Shown piece by piece: positions 33,526-46,034 of a DNA stretch of 64,000 bases (position 1 is the first letter of the stretch; the number at the start of each line of letters is the position of its first letter). This DNA comes from Marisa cornuarietis (taxonomy: Eukaryota; Mollusca; Gastropoda; Architaenioglossa; Ampullariidae), in NCBI GenBank assembly GCA_004794655.1, contig SMMW01000522.1:1860001-1924000 (forward strand). The letters are read 5' to 3'. The notes beneath the pieces were generated by a model. The model was given only the letters and a program-made list of their open reading frames with translations. It ran no database searches and was not told where the DNA came from. The translations under genes were made by a program, and so were the position numbers.

Positions 33526-36500
33526 CTGCCAAACAACGCATGAGTGTATGTGCCAGATGCCACGGTGTTGATAGCCACGACAAAGACTACTTTTGTATGA
33601 CATTTACAACAGTTTCCTTGATTTTAAATAACATTACCCTATCATCATTGTCATCGTAAAGAAGATGACGAGGAGGCAGGTGACGATTATGATGATGATG
33701 ATAACCTAATCCTGCCTCTGTTGTTGCAGGGCGTTTCAACAATATTTGAAATACGTCTTATGTATGAAGATATTCTCAAGTACAATTTATACAGAAAGTA
33801 AGAGCGACCTACCCAGATTTGGCGATGTTTGTCCACAAGCTCATGACATTGCTGGAAACAGCCACGTCGGAAGACGTCCAGTTGAACCTAAAGCCGCACT
33901 GTTCTTGTTCCATGCGAAGGGGTGTCCCGAACATAAAAGGTAAATCTGATCCATGTGGGATGCCTGGTGCCGGCATGAACAAATTATGAATAAAAACAAT
34001 TATTCTAAAAGCCATTACACTAACATCAAATACGAATAAATACCTTGTGTGCTCAACACCATTATACTAACATTAATACGTTTGTGCTGTACACCATCAT
34101 GTGCTGAGACAAATTATTTTGTAACATCTAAGGCTCTACACCAGTACACTGACTAGATATGAACTAATATCTTGTGCTGTATTTCTTTTACACTAACACA
34201 ATTGGTTTTTCTATCCCATTACACTGATACAATATAGGAATCAATAGCTTGTGCCAATAAAGGCATAAAAGTTGCACATTATGTGTAGATGAGTTGGGGA
34301 TAAGACCCAATGAGGAGGGGGGAATCTCACAGAAGGAACGAGAGATGGGACAGAAAACGTCACTGAGAGATACAAAAAGCAATGAGAGAGTGGAAAGAAA
34401 AGTCACAGAGAAAAAGAGGGCGTTTTTCTGAGGAATGTTACAAGGTTGTCTACATTTCATATTTTCTTCTCGACTTTCAGGCTCGTTCTCTCGCACCTGG
34501 AACACATGCACACTGGTACAAAATGTATGACTTTTTTTTAACATTTTCTGCGACGAAAGGCTTACATCAATCATGAAGTTATTGAAATTAAAATGATCCG
34601 TTTTGTTCAGTGTTCAGTACCTGCCCAGGAGGGAACACTGTAGTGGGTCGCCCGGTAGCTGAACTGGTATAGATACACTCCCCCGTTTCCAGAAAGTTTG
34701 GCTACTTCCTGGCTTTCGATTATGGTTGGTGCAACGATGTAGAAGTCTGTTAGCGCCTGGAATGGAGTTACAGTATTTACCAGTTGCTTATGGCCCTGCA
34801 TTTAGTACTCGAATACTATCGGATCATTTACCCTCTTGTGGTTATAAGCAGTTTTATTCATGGAAAGAAAGTTTTGATGACAGCTCTCGCTCCATTTGCA
34901 TGTGCAACTGTCGTAATTGTCAATGAATTGCCCATAAACATGAACTTAACGTCCCTTTTCATGCTGACATTTATGATCGGTTGTGTGTATTAAAAGTTCT
35001 GAAATGCTTCCACTTGTACAGTTGGATATCAGCCATGAACACGACAGTAGCAACGATCTCATACTCGTTTCAAAAGACGTCTGCGTCGCTCCAGGCACTG
35101 GTGGAGGTCAATGGCAGAATGTTTTAAACACTCATAATACGAGTTTCGAGGCCATTATGGTTCCTACCTCGATTTCCGCTTCTCTCAGTTGCTCTGCCGA
35201 CGTGGCCTGGCTGATGTAATGGTTGATGATGGCTGAAGCAGCTGTAACTGGATCACGCGGAAAACTCCTCCGAGCCAGCTGCTTCACAAACTCCTCAATC
35301 CTCCGGCGTGAAAAATCCACAAGCGAGGAGTCTGGGACAGATTAGAAAATGATATCCACTCTCTCAAATCAATCATTTTTTCTACACTACGCTAGAATGA
35401 CACCCAGTGGGATATTGACATTTTAAAGACATTAAAATTTTATATATTTTTTTTGTTTGCATCATTTACATGCATTTATGCACAGCTTTTACAACACAGG
35501 GCCTCATGAGTCCCAGAATCTCTTTCGGTAACTTTGTATGATTTTCAAAGCCTGGTGTTTTGCTATACGCGGTTAGTAAACAAGCCTGTGTGGAAATTCT
35601 AATAAGAGCAGGACTCAGCAAAAAGGTATTCGAAAAACCTACGCCAATGCAAAGAAAAAAAAGTTAAAAAGATGGGATAATGGAATCATGAAGAAGAGTG
35701 AAGTGCTCACATAAAACTGTCAAAACGTCGACTTAAAATGATGTCAAGCTCGGCAATAGCTGGAAGTGATTAATGACAGGACACAAAACCTTCGTGCCAA
35801 ACCAGAATAGTACATTCTGTGCTGATTTATTGTATTTTGGTAATAGCTTTTAAACGTGCTGCAATAAATCTACCGAAAACGATTTGAAAGAGAATAAGGT
35901 TTACCTAGCATAAAACTGGAATACTCATCCCTTGTAAATCCCCTGACGGAAATGAAGTCGTTAGCCACGCCATTTCTCAGCAGCTGGACAGGGCGCTCTG
36001 GCAGAGCACCAAATATGTTCTCAACCACTGGTCTGAATATAATTTGATCGTCTCTTCTGCCCTGTAGATATGTAAATGCTTTTCGTGTTGATCGAGCAAT
36101 GCGCAAAAATGACTAGGAAAAGATTAGAAAGGAAATTTCAAGCTTCACAATAAAAAAAAACCCGAACGAACAAATGAATGAATGCTCGAACGAACTAAGA
36201 AATCGAGGACAAGAAAATAAACGAAAAATCAATATATATATATATATATAAGAGAGAGAGGGAGAGAGAGAGAAATTTGAGATTTGATCATTTATTGACA
36301 CCACCGTTGGGTTCCTGTCAAGGGGTAAGTCATCAATATTTAAAAAATACATTGGGTCATTAAACATTTAAGATAGTGAAAGTATGTAGTCTGTATCTCA
36401 ATATATGAATACAGTAGTCTAAATACCATTGTAATGAGCTTATATAGTAAGTTCTAAAGCCTTCTCTGTGTGTCTGAGAGAGAGTATAAAATCAGAGTAG

Positions 36501-39500
36501 TAGAACACTAAACAGTAATCAACAGACTTTTATTCACTTCGAAGGAAGCCATCTCTCTTAAACGTACTAATCGGTCTCAGTTGGATGCTCACCAAATCGG
36601 TCTCATGTTGCACGCGCACTTCTCTGTTTGAAAAATGGCAGACAATAGTAGGGCATGTCGATGGACCAAGGGCCTTAAATGAGGGGGGGGGGGAAACCAT
36701 CTGTCACGTGGGAACAGGTTACTTGCGATGCGCATGCGCCAGACTGAGGTATCCGCTCGTCTTTTCCGGTTTTTCTTACGGTAGTGCGTCACAGAGCTAC
36801 AGTCGTAATTATTTCTTAGATGCCAGTCACTAAATTTGCGATTCCAGTAGTTCCTGCATGCAGAGGTCGACACAAAGGTTTGTCATGTTTTCGGGTAGAA
36901 AACTAGACGATCATGACAGAAAAAAGCTATGAACCGTTGTGCGAAGTGTGATTTTAGCTCCATCCAAGGACGTTAAATCCGATGAATGAGCATCTCTAGT
37001 CGGAGAGACTATATAGAGAAAATGAGGGTAGGTTTGGGATGCGCTCCATTAGTTTTAATGTATTCCTTTTCAGTCATAAGCTCCATTAGAAAAGCCCTGC
37101 TTACAAAATAATTTGTAAAATATCGAAGCGCCTAGTATCTTCATGAGATGACGAGCGGCAAAACAAATAGACGAGATATAAACGTAAGCAACTTAATTCG
37201 TTTAAATGTGTTTCTCTTCCAGAAATTGCCACTCCATACTTCTGCACAGTCACAATTTTCAAGAAGACCGTACGAAAGTAAAAATGCAGAATGGTGTCAC
37301 AAAATAAAGATAGAAGGTGACACATTTTTAACCCTCCGCTCTCTCTCTCTTTGCCTGTCCTCGCTGTGACCAAAAAGAAAGAAAGATATGAGTGTGCTTC
37401 AACAATGAACTGGAGTTGCGCAACGCCGCTGTTCACTAACAGCTACATCACAGGCTTCATTTGAGAAGACGAATTACAGGAGGACATTAAAAGACCGATC
37501 CAGCAATAAAGTATACAAAATAATATAAATGCTAGGGATATTTTAAAATATCCTTGTTGCACCCTTTCTTTTCGGTATGTAACTGGTGGCTTCCAAATTG
37601 AATGCACGTTGAAAAATAGACGAAATTTGAATACATTTCTAACAGCCTTAAATTTCCAGTGGAATATTGAATTCTTTACAAAGCACGCTCTAGCCTGGAG
37701 GTTAGCTTACTGACAAAATCATCTCTGTAACACGATAATATATTTAAATATCATGAGACAACATTCCCAATGATTGAAGAGATTAACTTGAAACTTTTCT
37801 GATTCATCTAAAATAAACAGATGTATAAAAACATAATTAAAAAGTGAATATCTTAGATATAAAAAAAATTCGTGCTTCCTAATAGCACAGCAGAGAAAGT
37901 TGCTTGTGAACAGCTCAAAACTTTCAGACAGCAGATGAGACCTGTACGCGTGCGTGGAGTCGGCTCTTTGTTCTATAATCTCTTTATCAACATAACTAAG
38001 AAACCACGTGAAAATTAAATGTCATGGATAACAAGGGAGAACAATTTTTAAAAAATCATTTCAAGTGTTCATTTGTGCAAAGCAGAAGAATGCCGAGGGA
38101 TCTTAAGAAGATCAAATACTTAAATATTTTTTAAAGAAAATAATTGATTTGTACATCCAGATTAAATGCTGTAAAAAATGAGCCAATTGAAACACGCTGT
38201 ACTATAGTATAGTGAACTGTGGTTTCGCAAATAAATGGAAATTGTTGAAGAATAATAAGAATCAACCAGAACATTCTACGTTTTTCTTAAAGGTCTAACG
38301 AGGGGCAACTTTTTAAAGTTAGGGGTTAAACCTGAGTACAGGATACTATTTTCTTAAATTCTGTGTGAATACTCCTCTTCTGAAGACGTTTACATCGTCA
38401 GACTTCAGCCAGGGAAACATCTGAGACGATGTATTTATTGGGTGTTTCCGTGTATAAAAGTGACTTCAAGATAAGGACCTCTTTCTGTGTCTATTTATCG
38501 TTTGAGCGGAAGGCTGTACTCATCCAGATTTTGTTGTGGGGCCAGTTGTACAACACATTTCTAATTTTAAATACTTTTAGGCCTTAACTCTTATTAGATA
38601 ATCAGTTTAAAGTGCACACCACAATTTTAGAATTTTTAAAACTACAACTGCTTTAAGTAAGATAAAGTTGTGCAAGTCTGACTTTCCGTCCTGTCAGTAC
38701 AATTTTTTGTATGTTCTTGTGCAATGCATCAAAATGGCAGAGAAGAGATTTTGCTTCTTTAGAACAGTTTTAAGGTTTAGAAACATGTTGTGCAACTGGC
38801 ACCTGAATTTTATCCACTTTTTAATAAAAGTCTTTGTACACCACTAAACCTTAACGAACTCATAAAACAGAGAATTTGGACAAAACTGTATTGGCTACGT
38901 CTATGTGTAATGCACACCAGCATAGTTTATATATAGCGGCTACAACAGGGGAAGCGGATGGCCGAGTGGTTAGAGCGCTGGCTTCCGAACCGAGAGCGCG
39001 CTGGATCAATTCCCGATAAGCGCAGCAAACTTCCCCCAGTCGACCCAGCTGACGGGAATGGGTACCTGACTCCATAGAGGGTTGGGGAAGGTAAGGCAGG
39101 GAGGGAGAGGAGATTGACACCACCCTCATGTAAAAGCTGGCCCCGAGAAAAGTGGGGTCTCTAACACCTCACTCCCCTACGACCTGAAAAGGTTATGGGA
39201 TGACCTTTACCTTTACCTTACAACAGTAATGTACATCCTGCATACAATAATGATGTAGTGGCAATAGCAGAAACTATGACAAGGACTGGTAATAAGAAAC
39301 TGTCAGGCTCTCAGAAACCAGAATCCATAGAAACTATACTACGTGAAAAATCTTTTATGAAGGACAGCGAATTGTTGAAACTAATGTTACATTATCTGCT
39401 GTCAGTATTTTCTTTTGGGAGACAAACCAAAACTGGAGCAACGTTTTCAAAACTCTCCGACCGTTTGCGTTCTAGAGATAAAACGGAAGTTCTTTGAAGC

Positions 39501-40176
39501 TGTTGTGCTGTGTTTCTATGGAAGGTGCCAGCTTACAAGCCAACTTCCGCTTTTAAAACTTATTTTCTTTGTAATCTTGGCACAATATCAGCAAACAGCT
39601 GCACGTGGGTCAGCGCAGCAACACCGGGTATCAATTAGCCGACAGTTTCTCAACGCGCGTTAAAAAAACTCAAATAGCCGTTTAATTCCGTTCGTTTACA
39701 TTATGTCTTTCCATTTCTAAACATTTTCTTCTGTTTTCGTCAAGCTGCAGTCGAGGCTAAGCGATGAGATCGCTATCAGAGGAAGCTACTCTGCTGACTT
39801 GGCATAAAATAACAATTAACTAACTAACTAACTATTAAGAAAATACGCAGCCCGGGGCAAGGTGATGAGGTGGACGGGATTGTTTGAAGTCAAAATAAAC
39901 GCCTCGTGCAAGCGTTTGAGGTCTGAACTCGTGAAGACAAACACTTGCGTCGGGGTGATAAGACAACGGTCTATCTAAGGAGTAACCAGTTCCGTTCTAA
40001 AACCCTTTTTATATTTTTGATATTGGTTTTAGTGCTTGCAGGTGCCGAAAAGACATTAGTGAGCGCGCTGGGTATTTTGTCCAAGATCCCAAATGGAAGG
40101 TTGACTTTGAAGGAAGTATTTGAAGAAGAAAAAGATGAAAATTCACCCCAGCCATATCTCTTTTTTCTCTCATTTA

Positions 40177-40239
<63 letters not shown>

Positions 40240-42546
40240 CACGCACTCGTTTTTACACAAAATCACACACTCACTTGAGAAGGGAAGGAGAGAAGAAGAA
40301 AGTCTGAAGAAGAGTAAAAGCCGGCTCACTGAATACTCCTTTAGCAGGAGGGCGCTGGCGTTGAGAAGGTTGTCCACTGGCACGCTCTGTAGACAGGTGA
40401 GTAAGGCCGGACTCCTGTCACTTGTACAGTCCACTTTCTGGGCCAGACGCCGGGCCCACTGTGATGGAGGGACAGGGTCCAGGGCCTGGCCCACAGCCCA
40501 AGGGCTTAGTGAAACTCCGCTCTGGATGATGGTAGTGTTAAACAGGCCTTCCCACAAAAATGATGCTTAGTATTGATACACATGAGGGTGAAATGTACAT
40601 GACGATAATACTCACATACAAATAACAGAGAGAAAGAGTGAGTGAGTGAGTGAGTGAGTGTGAGTGAGAGAGAGAGAGAGTGTGTGTGTGTGTGTATGAG
40701 AGAGAAAGAAAGTGTGTCTATACAGTAACAAAAGGTGTGAGGTGTGGCAAAAAATGAACGAGAGAGAGAGGAGAGGGGCGCTCCGATAGCAGTCTTTCGT
40801 GATTATTTTTGACCTTTAAATGATCTCATGATTTTGACTGTTTCATCTTGTTCAGCTTACTACGAGGTTATAAAATTTGATATAAAATTTTATGTATAAA
40901 AAAACTCTTTTGTGAGTGAACTCAGCTAACCTGTGGTAAACGTCAGGTCCCCGCCAAGCATGGAGCCCATCATGACATCAACGCTAGAGAAATTGTTCGC
41001 AAAGCGAAAAAATACCCCACCTCTAGTCTCGATTACTTCCGGACAGACTTTTTATTTTTCAAGCGAAAGTTGGATGGGGTGAGTATAAAGGTATCCTCCG
41101 TTACGACAATGGCTAATAAACCTGCCGAAGCCCTAGACGATATGCGCCGGAGACTAACATTCATGGAGAATTGCGTCGAGCAAACATTAGACAGATTGGA
41201 ATTGTAGAGTGCGAAAGACAATTACAAAATCTGTGCGAGTGCAGTGCTTGAACTTGTGAACAAATCTAATGTCATACCTGGCACTACTGTGGCACTGATC
41301 GACGTGCCATAGGCCAGGTAAACCTAGGATGGTGAACGCTTCACAGACTGCATATAAAGATAAGCCTGGACCTATGATCGTTAAAATGTTCTACTGGGCA
41401 GATAAGATGGGCATTCTCACCAAAGGAAAGGACCAGCCGAGGAAAATGGGAATTTTCATAACAAGTGATTTAACATAACGACTGCGAAATGTCATGAAGA
41501 GCTACAGTGCAAAAGGTGTTCAAGCAATATACAAGAGTGACAAGCTTTTCATCGGTGGCTCCATCGCACCGAAAAAAAGGAATGGCACCGATCAGATTAC
41601 TTTATTAATAAGACAATAGATCCAATGACCTGCAGTGTCGAATGATTTGTGTCAAATGAAGACACTGCAGCAACCTTAACGTCGTACATCAGTTGTCCTA
41701 ACAACGCACCCTTGTGAACGAAGAACGCTTAACTACCTGCCGGTAAAGAAAACGGAGAAAGCTTAATTACCTGATGCTAAAGGTGAAAGTCTGAGAAGAG
41801 ACACACTGGCACCACCAGCGCTACTCCCAAAAATAGTGACTTGATTTGGGTTACCATGGAAACTGTCAATGTTGTCTCTGACCCACTGAAGCGCCATTAT
41901 CTGGTCCAAAAGACCAAAGTTTCCGGGGCAAGCATCATCTTCCGTTGACAGAAAACCTAATATAATATAATAATATGTATGAGATGTCCGAAGCAATGCA
42001 GATCGGCCTTAAAAGTAAGCAGATGGAGTAAAACATGAATTAAGCACTTTGTTTGAGACCGACTCCAGTAGGATCATGTTGTATGACTTTCACTGACCAC
42101 TTTAAATAACAATTCAAAGAACTACTGTAGCTACTACTTCCCATTATATAACGAGTAAATGATATAAACTTGAATTTTTTAAAAATCTTTCTAACACGTT
42201 TGACTGGTCTTGTCCCAAAGCAACACAAGCAACAAAAGTAAAGCAGAAGAGAGAAGGAAGAGAGGTTACCGTGCAGCAAGTAATGCAATGGGCAGATTGT
42301 GTCATACATACCCAGGGCGTCCATTCTGTAGTTGAGCGTGACGACCACAACGCCACGTGACGCCAGAGGTGTGCCGCTGTAGTATGCCCCAGACCCCACG
42401 CGATACCCCCCTCCATGGATCCACACCATGACCGGAAGCTGGGGGCTCTTCCCTTCCCTCTAGCACAAGAGTCAGAAATAACAAAATCCGACCCCCTCTC
42501 ACGCAAAGTCTTTCTTTTTCTCTCTTTTCCTTTCTCCCACCCCATC

Positions 42547-42600
<54 letters not shown>

Positions 42601-44745
42601 TAATATCTACATCATCCTACAGATAAGTCAGAAAAAAACTTAAAGCCTCATTATTTTATCTGAGAAAGGGATGCCGACGGCCAGGAATCTTTTCAGCGAG
42701 GTTCTAATTGGCAAGCAAAGTGTCATCAACTCCAGGTCCTCTGAACTCTTTGGCCACTGCAAGCGCGATGTGAGTTAACAGCAACTGAAGTAAAGCGAGA
42801 CAAATGAAACTTGCTAGGGTCGACGCCGAACGTTTCCACAAGAGTGATCTGGCTTGACTGTTGCGGATGACGTCACGCGGCGGTTGCCAGTCAAACAAGG
42901 CTGAGCTGATGGAAGAGGTCACGGGAGGCACTGAACTACACTCACTGCATAATTTTCCCCAAATGCCATTCATGGAAGGGCGCTATTTTTAGCTGCTATT
43001 TCCTGTGCGTCTTGAGGAGGCTGCGGTCACTGGCAGAGTTCTTACACATGTAAACTGTGTATAATTACAACAACAAGCTGGCCTTGTCGCCTCGTTCATC
43101 CTAATGTGACAAGGAGAGAGGCCAGAAGGTGATAAATGTCAATAGCTATAGTACAAAAAAATTTTGTCGTTACCTGGTCACAGGAAAAAATGAATGGAAT
43201 TCACTCATTCAAACTGTGCTGCTTATAAACGTAGAATCAAAGAGATTTTTGTCTAAGGCATCATATACATAAAGATAGTACATAGACTGAAGATGGTGCA
43301 TATTTGTCATGTGTGTTTTACTTTTCCTTTAATTTTAATTTTTAAGGTGCGCCGTCTAATATTGCAATGTATACGCTCTGAATGAAAAGGATTTACAGAA
43401 GGTATTATGGGCACTAAACATGACCCAGACCATTTTACCATTGTATCCTCTCCGTTGATCTAACCACTCAGCCACGCACGCAAGTCTACAGACACAGACA
43501 CAGACACACGGACGAGCAGACACATTCTCCGACAAATTGAGAAAGTGTGGAACATCAGGACACAACAAGGACGACCCCCTCCTCCCCAGTTACCGTTGGG
43601 GAGTAAACGTTGAGATTGAGGCAGTCCTCCTCCGCCTTGAGGTGCCAGCACGGGGGTGGAGCCGGCAACTGGGGACAAGCAGCCCCAAACGATGTGACGT
43701 CACGCACGCCCGCCCACGCCTGGACTTGGCGCGGCCTCTGGAAGCGATGCGACCCTGCAGGAAAGAAAAACCTCAGTCCCAGACGAGAGTTTGGACCGGC
43801 ATTGAATTTCCTGATTTCTTTTGCATTTAAACCTCTCGTCTGCCTTTCTGATTCCGGTGCTTCTGAAAGGAAAGACCACGTGACAGGCAAGCTGGAAGCA
43901 GCAAGCTCCTCAATGGTCCTCTGTAGACACAGACGTCTGGAGCAGACCATGGGGATATCATATTTTCACATGAATGCAGTTTTTTGTGTTTTATATCTGT
44001 ATACTGCTATTTTACCAGCAAGCGTGAGTTAGGAATTAGCAGAAAAATGTTACGTTACGTGAATTAATTAACGGTGTTTATTAATTTTTTTTAGGAAAAA
44101 TTACTTTTGTGAATCTTAAGTCCCTGTTGGTAAATGGTTCGGACACTGATTTAAATAAAAGCTCAAATAAAATAAAAGACGTTTTTGTGATTACACGAGC
44201 AATGCCAAATTATTTTGATTAGGGTATGTTACGTAAGCAAGTGCTGTAAATGGTTCGAACACTGATTCAAATAAAAGCTTAATTGACACTTTATTCCTAA
44301 TAAAAAAAATGCCTGTCACTTAACTAGCGTAAGGTAAGATAAACAGAGAAAAAAAATGCATAAACGTCATTAACATACATTTACTTCTACGGACTATCAG
44401 GCATTGCAAGATTATGGCGGGGGGGAAAAACAGTTGAGTTCGACAAATGTTTTCGGGACCTCTGATCCTAATTTGCACCAAAAACACATGTGTTCCACGA
44501 GCATTGCCCCTGACACCAATCAACGTAAGTGTCAATAGTTGTGATTATAGTCAATTGATTAGTCCACCTGCTCATCTTCCTCACTCTTTATCATTATTAT
44601 TGTTCCTTGATTCCTCTTTGTGTCTTCTATGTTTGTCTTGTACTACTTGTCTGCATAGTTGTTTCTCCTTCCATCCTTCGTGTTCTGTTTATGTCTCTTA
44701 CTTGTCTCCTTCGATAGCATGATAATGCGCATTATAAATCACAAG

Positions 44746-44785
<40 letters not shown>

Positions 44786-46034
44786 AAACCATGTTTTATA
44801 AGGCGAAAACTGCTACGGGCACATCATATTTTGGAACATTTGTATTTTTGCGCAAGTCACTGTGTTTACAGAAGGAAGCCATTGACGTTTATCGTGAGGT
44901 CATGGGTCAAGTCTATTGAGTAGCTTTTCTCGTAGACCTGTTCGAACATCACAAGTTAATATTGACATCAAAGAGCAATTAACCTTTCGTTTTGAAATCA
45001 ATTATCACTCAAAAAATATTCCATGCATGTGAATCAGATTGATTTATGCAAACATGAAAATTCATTATTCCTGACTGGAAAATGTTTTTTCGCAGCTTTT
45101 CATCATCGTGCTATTTGGAGTCAGTGGGTGTCAGTATCTCAGGGTCGTTTCCTGTCATGCGATAATTTTCACGATAAATACGTTTCAAAAAGTTTGATTA
45201 GGAATAATAAAACACTTTGATCTTCGTGTACAGAGGGGAACACACTTTCTTGCTATCGTTATTAACACACTTTATTACCTCTATGATTCATGATCAGGCT
45301 CCACGTACTCAGGATGTTCCCTGTACTCACTGACGATTTTGCTGGAATCTGACAGCTGTGTTTGTCTATATTTCCCTTTTTTCCATGTTTCTCATGGTCC
45401 GTGAGTTTATAAAAGTCATAGTGAGCAATAATTACAGACCTTATAGGTAGTATTAGAACAGGGAACGTTGCCGCAACGGTCAGTAAATTTAACGAAGATC
45501 TGTCTAAACACATATTGTATGTTCTTTGTGTGAAATATCAACCCCGTGTCCGAGTGTGTATGGGGTATGGTTTGTAAAACAGTGATAAAAATATTTTCTA
45601 AGTCTGTAAAGGTTTACAAGGAAGATAAGGATGTTGTATTTTTTTGTGAGGAAAGCTGATAGACCGTCAATAATCCAATCGAATATACAGGGACATGCTC
45701 ACCAGTAAAATCCCTGTTCAGAATTTAAATTTCGCGTTACGAACAAAGGTTGACAACGAACAGCGAATGACTCCAAGTTTTATTCATCAGGAGCAAGATG
45801 GTTAATTCGGAATTGTGAGGTGGTGTGAGGTGAGGTGATGTTGGGAGACAAAAGAAGCGACAACTCACCAACTGGCGGCTGGGCGTAAGGGATGCCAAGG
45901 AACATGTCCACTGAACTCGAGTCTTCAGTGCTGACCCGCCGGCCACGCAAGATGCCCAGCCTCGTTGTCACCTCTACGTCCTCCGCCAGGCAGTCAAAGG
46001 CCATCCCCAGACACATCAGCACGACAAGCAGCAT
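33234..46034 (-). CDS. Esterase A: secreted or membrane-anchored type-B carboxylesterase/cholinesterase-fold protein, complete
   Basis: Ten exons in coding order: 46034-45869, 43754-43594, 42459-42312, 41956-41771, 40547-40330, 36061-35905, 35331-35168, 34756-34621, 33963-33813 and 33525-33234. They join in one frame of 592 residues. It starts [17 protein letters not shown], a signal peptide. Hallmarks are [21 protein letters not shown], oxyanion-hole [13 protein letters not shown] and nucleophile elbow FGSSAGG (Ser204), with Glu in RGFTRDEYS (about 339) and His in [13 protein letters not shown] (about 449). The full Ser-Glu-His triad is kept, so a serine hydrolase is expected; neuroligin-like loss of catalysis is not seen. 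Most family members have GESAG; GSSAG is a variant. The C terminus ends with a hydrophobic segment after NSSNK, suggesting a GPI signal or one membrane span. Exon 6 has an alternative in-frame acceptor (start 36112) adding 17 residues. The substrate cannot be told. It heads the three-gene cluster. Confidence 0.88.
33813..33963 (-). CDS. Esterase A exon 9: catalytic histidine
   Basis: The acceptor ccggcaccag is phase 1. It encodes [16 protein letters not shown] with the catalytic histidine, then a cysteine-bearing insertion absent from B and C, then [15 protein letters not shown] is a possible N-glycosylation site. The donor GG|GTAGGT is phase 2. Confidence 0.92.
34621..34756 (-). CDS. Esterase A exon 8: late hydrolase core ([10 protein letters not shown])
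   Basis: The acceptor actccattccag is phase 0. It encodes [12 protein letters not shown] and [20 protein letters not shown], the strand typical of the family before the catalytic histidine. The donor G|GTACTG is phase 1. It is 136 nt, the same length as in esterase B. Confidence 0.91.
35168..35331 (-). CDS. Esterase A exon 7: helical region
   Basis: The acceptor aatctgtcccag is phase 1. It encodes [20 protein letters not shown] and an alanine-rich helix ending [10 protein letters not shown]. The donor GAG|GTAGGA is phase 0. It is placed by frame and by position between the acid and histidine exons; sequence likeness to the paralogues is low here. Confidence 0.85.
35905..36061 (-). CDS. Esterase A exon 6: acid residue of the triad
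   Basis: It encodes [20 protein letters not shown] and [18 protein letters not shown]; the Glu of RDEYS is the expected catalytic acid. I chose the acceptor atatctacag because it gives 157 nt, close to 151 nt in esterase B. The acceptor ttttcctag at 36113-36114 is also in phase and would add [17 protein letters not shown]. The donor G|GTAAAC is phase 1. Confidence 0.85.
38947..39225 (+). mobile_element. tRNA-derived SINE, second family, with (TTTACC)n tail
   Basis: Box A tggccgagtgg (38959-38969) and box B ggatcaattcc (39003-39013) resemble a class II tRNA (Leu/Ser) head. A body about 200 bp long and a tail of gacctttacctttacctta follow. It is not a working tRNA gene, because the 3' half does not close the acceptor stem. 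It lies in intron 5 of esterase A. Confidence 0.78.
40180..40239. repeat. (CA)n microsatellite
   Basis: About 29 uninterrupted CA repeats, 90 bases beyond the donor of esterase A exon 5. Confidence 0.97.
40330..40547 (-). CDS. Esterase A exon 5: alpha/beta-hydrolase middle region
   Basis: The acceptor gtgggaag is weak but its position and phase 1 match esterase B. It encodes [18 protein letters not shown], the conserved segment after the nucleophile. The donor TCA|GTGAGC is phase 0. A long CA microsatellite begins about 90 bases beyond the donor. Confidence 0.87.
41070..41625 (+). pseudogene. L1-type ORF1 protein relic in intron 4 of esterase A
   Basis: The + frame at about 41363-41560 reads [32 protein letters not shown], one stop, then [20 protein letters not shown] and KLFIGG. 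This matches the C-terminal half of L1/Tx1-like ORF1 proteins (RPxPIIVKF, DF/DLT, KLRPxLKEARxxG, YDKLxIDG). A coiled-coil-like stretch ([20 protein letters not shown]) precedes it at about 41130-41200. It has several in-frame stops. Confidence 0.7.
41771..41956 (-). CDS. Esterase A exon 4: nucleophile elbow GSSAG
   Basis: The acceptor tatattag is phase 1. It encodes [20 protein letters not shown] and [16 protein letters not shown], with catalytic serine 204. The donor G|GTAATT is phase 1. It is 186 nt, the same length as exon 4 of esterase B. Confidence 0.93.
42312..42459 (-). CDS. Esterase A exon 3: oxyanion hole
   Basis: Phase-0 acceptor gtgctag. It encodes [20 protein letters not shown] and [15 protein letters not shown]. 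The glycine triplet forms the oxyanion hole in this family. The donor G|GTATGT is phase 1. A CT/CA microsatellite lies just upstream in intron 2. Confidence 0.92.
42547..42598. repeat. Compound (CT)n(CA)n microsatellite
   Basis: A CT run followed directly by a CA run, in intron 2 of esterase A. Confidence 0.95.
43594..43754 (-). CDS. Esterase A exon 2: carboxylesterase N-terminal region with EDC motif
   Basis: The acceptor tttcctgcag is phase 1 and joins to give GSHRFQRP. It encodes FGAACPQLP and [13 protein letters not shown], the type-B esterase signature with the conserved disulfide cysteines. A tryptophan just before the EDC motif ([10 protein letters not shown]) recalls the choline-site Trp of cholinesterases, but the spacing differs. 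The donor ACG|GTAACT is phase 0. Confidence 0.9.
44560..44785 (+). mobile_element. Probable LINE 3' tail with (TTA)n
   Basis: A T-rich 3' region with gataatgcgcattataaatc followed at 44750-44783 by (TTA)n. It has the same layout as the better-supported tail at 59520-60015. It lies in intron 1 of esterase A. Confidence 0.55.
44750..44783. repeat. (TTA)n microsatellite
   Basis: About 11 TTA triplets at the end of a probable LINE 3' tail. Confidence 0.92.
45869..46034 (-). CDS. Esterase A exon 1: start, signal peptide, first strands
   Basis: ATG at 46034 sits in a gccATG context and is followed by a hydrophobic leader. The exon ends [12 protein letters not shown] with donor G|GTGAGT, phase 1. 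It is 166 nt, exactly the length of exon 1 of esterase B. Confidence 0.9.

Larger units (their letters stand above)
36113..40329. other. Intron 5 of esterase A
   Basis: About 4.2 kb of mostly AT-rich sequence. It holds a TA/GA simple repeat near 36232-36275, the SINE at 38947-39225 and the CA microsatellite at 40180-40239. I see no exon in it. Confidence 0.65.

Noticed and set aside
38947..39030. A possible tRNA gene
   Set aside because: A and B boxes are present but the cloverleaf does not close and a SINE body with a TTTACC tail follows.
43555..44032. Plus-strand frames over esterase A exon 2 (97 and 140 codons)
   Set aside because: They are antisense shadows of the real exon at 43594-43754.
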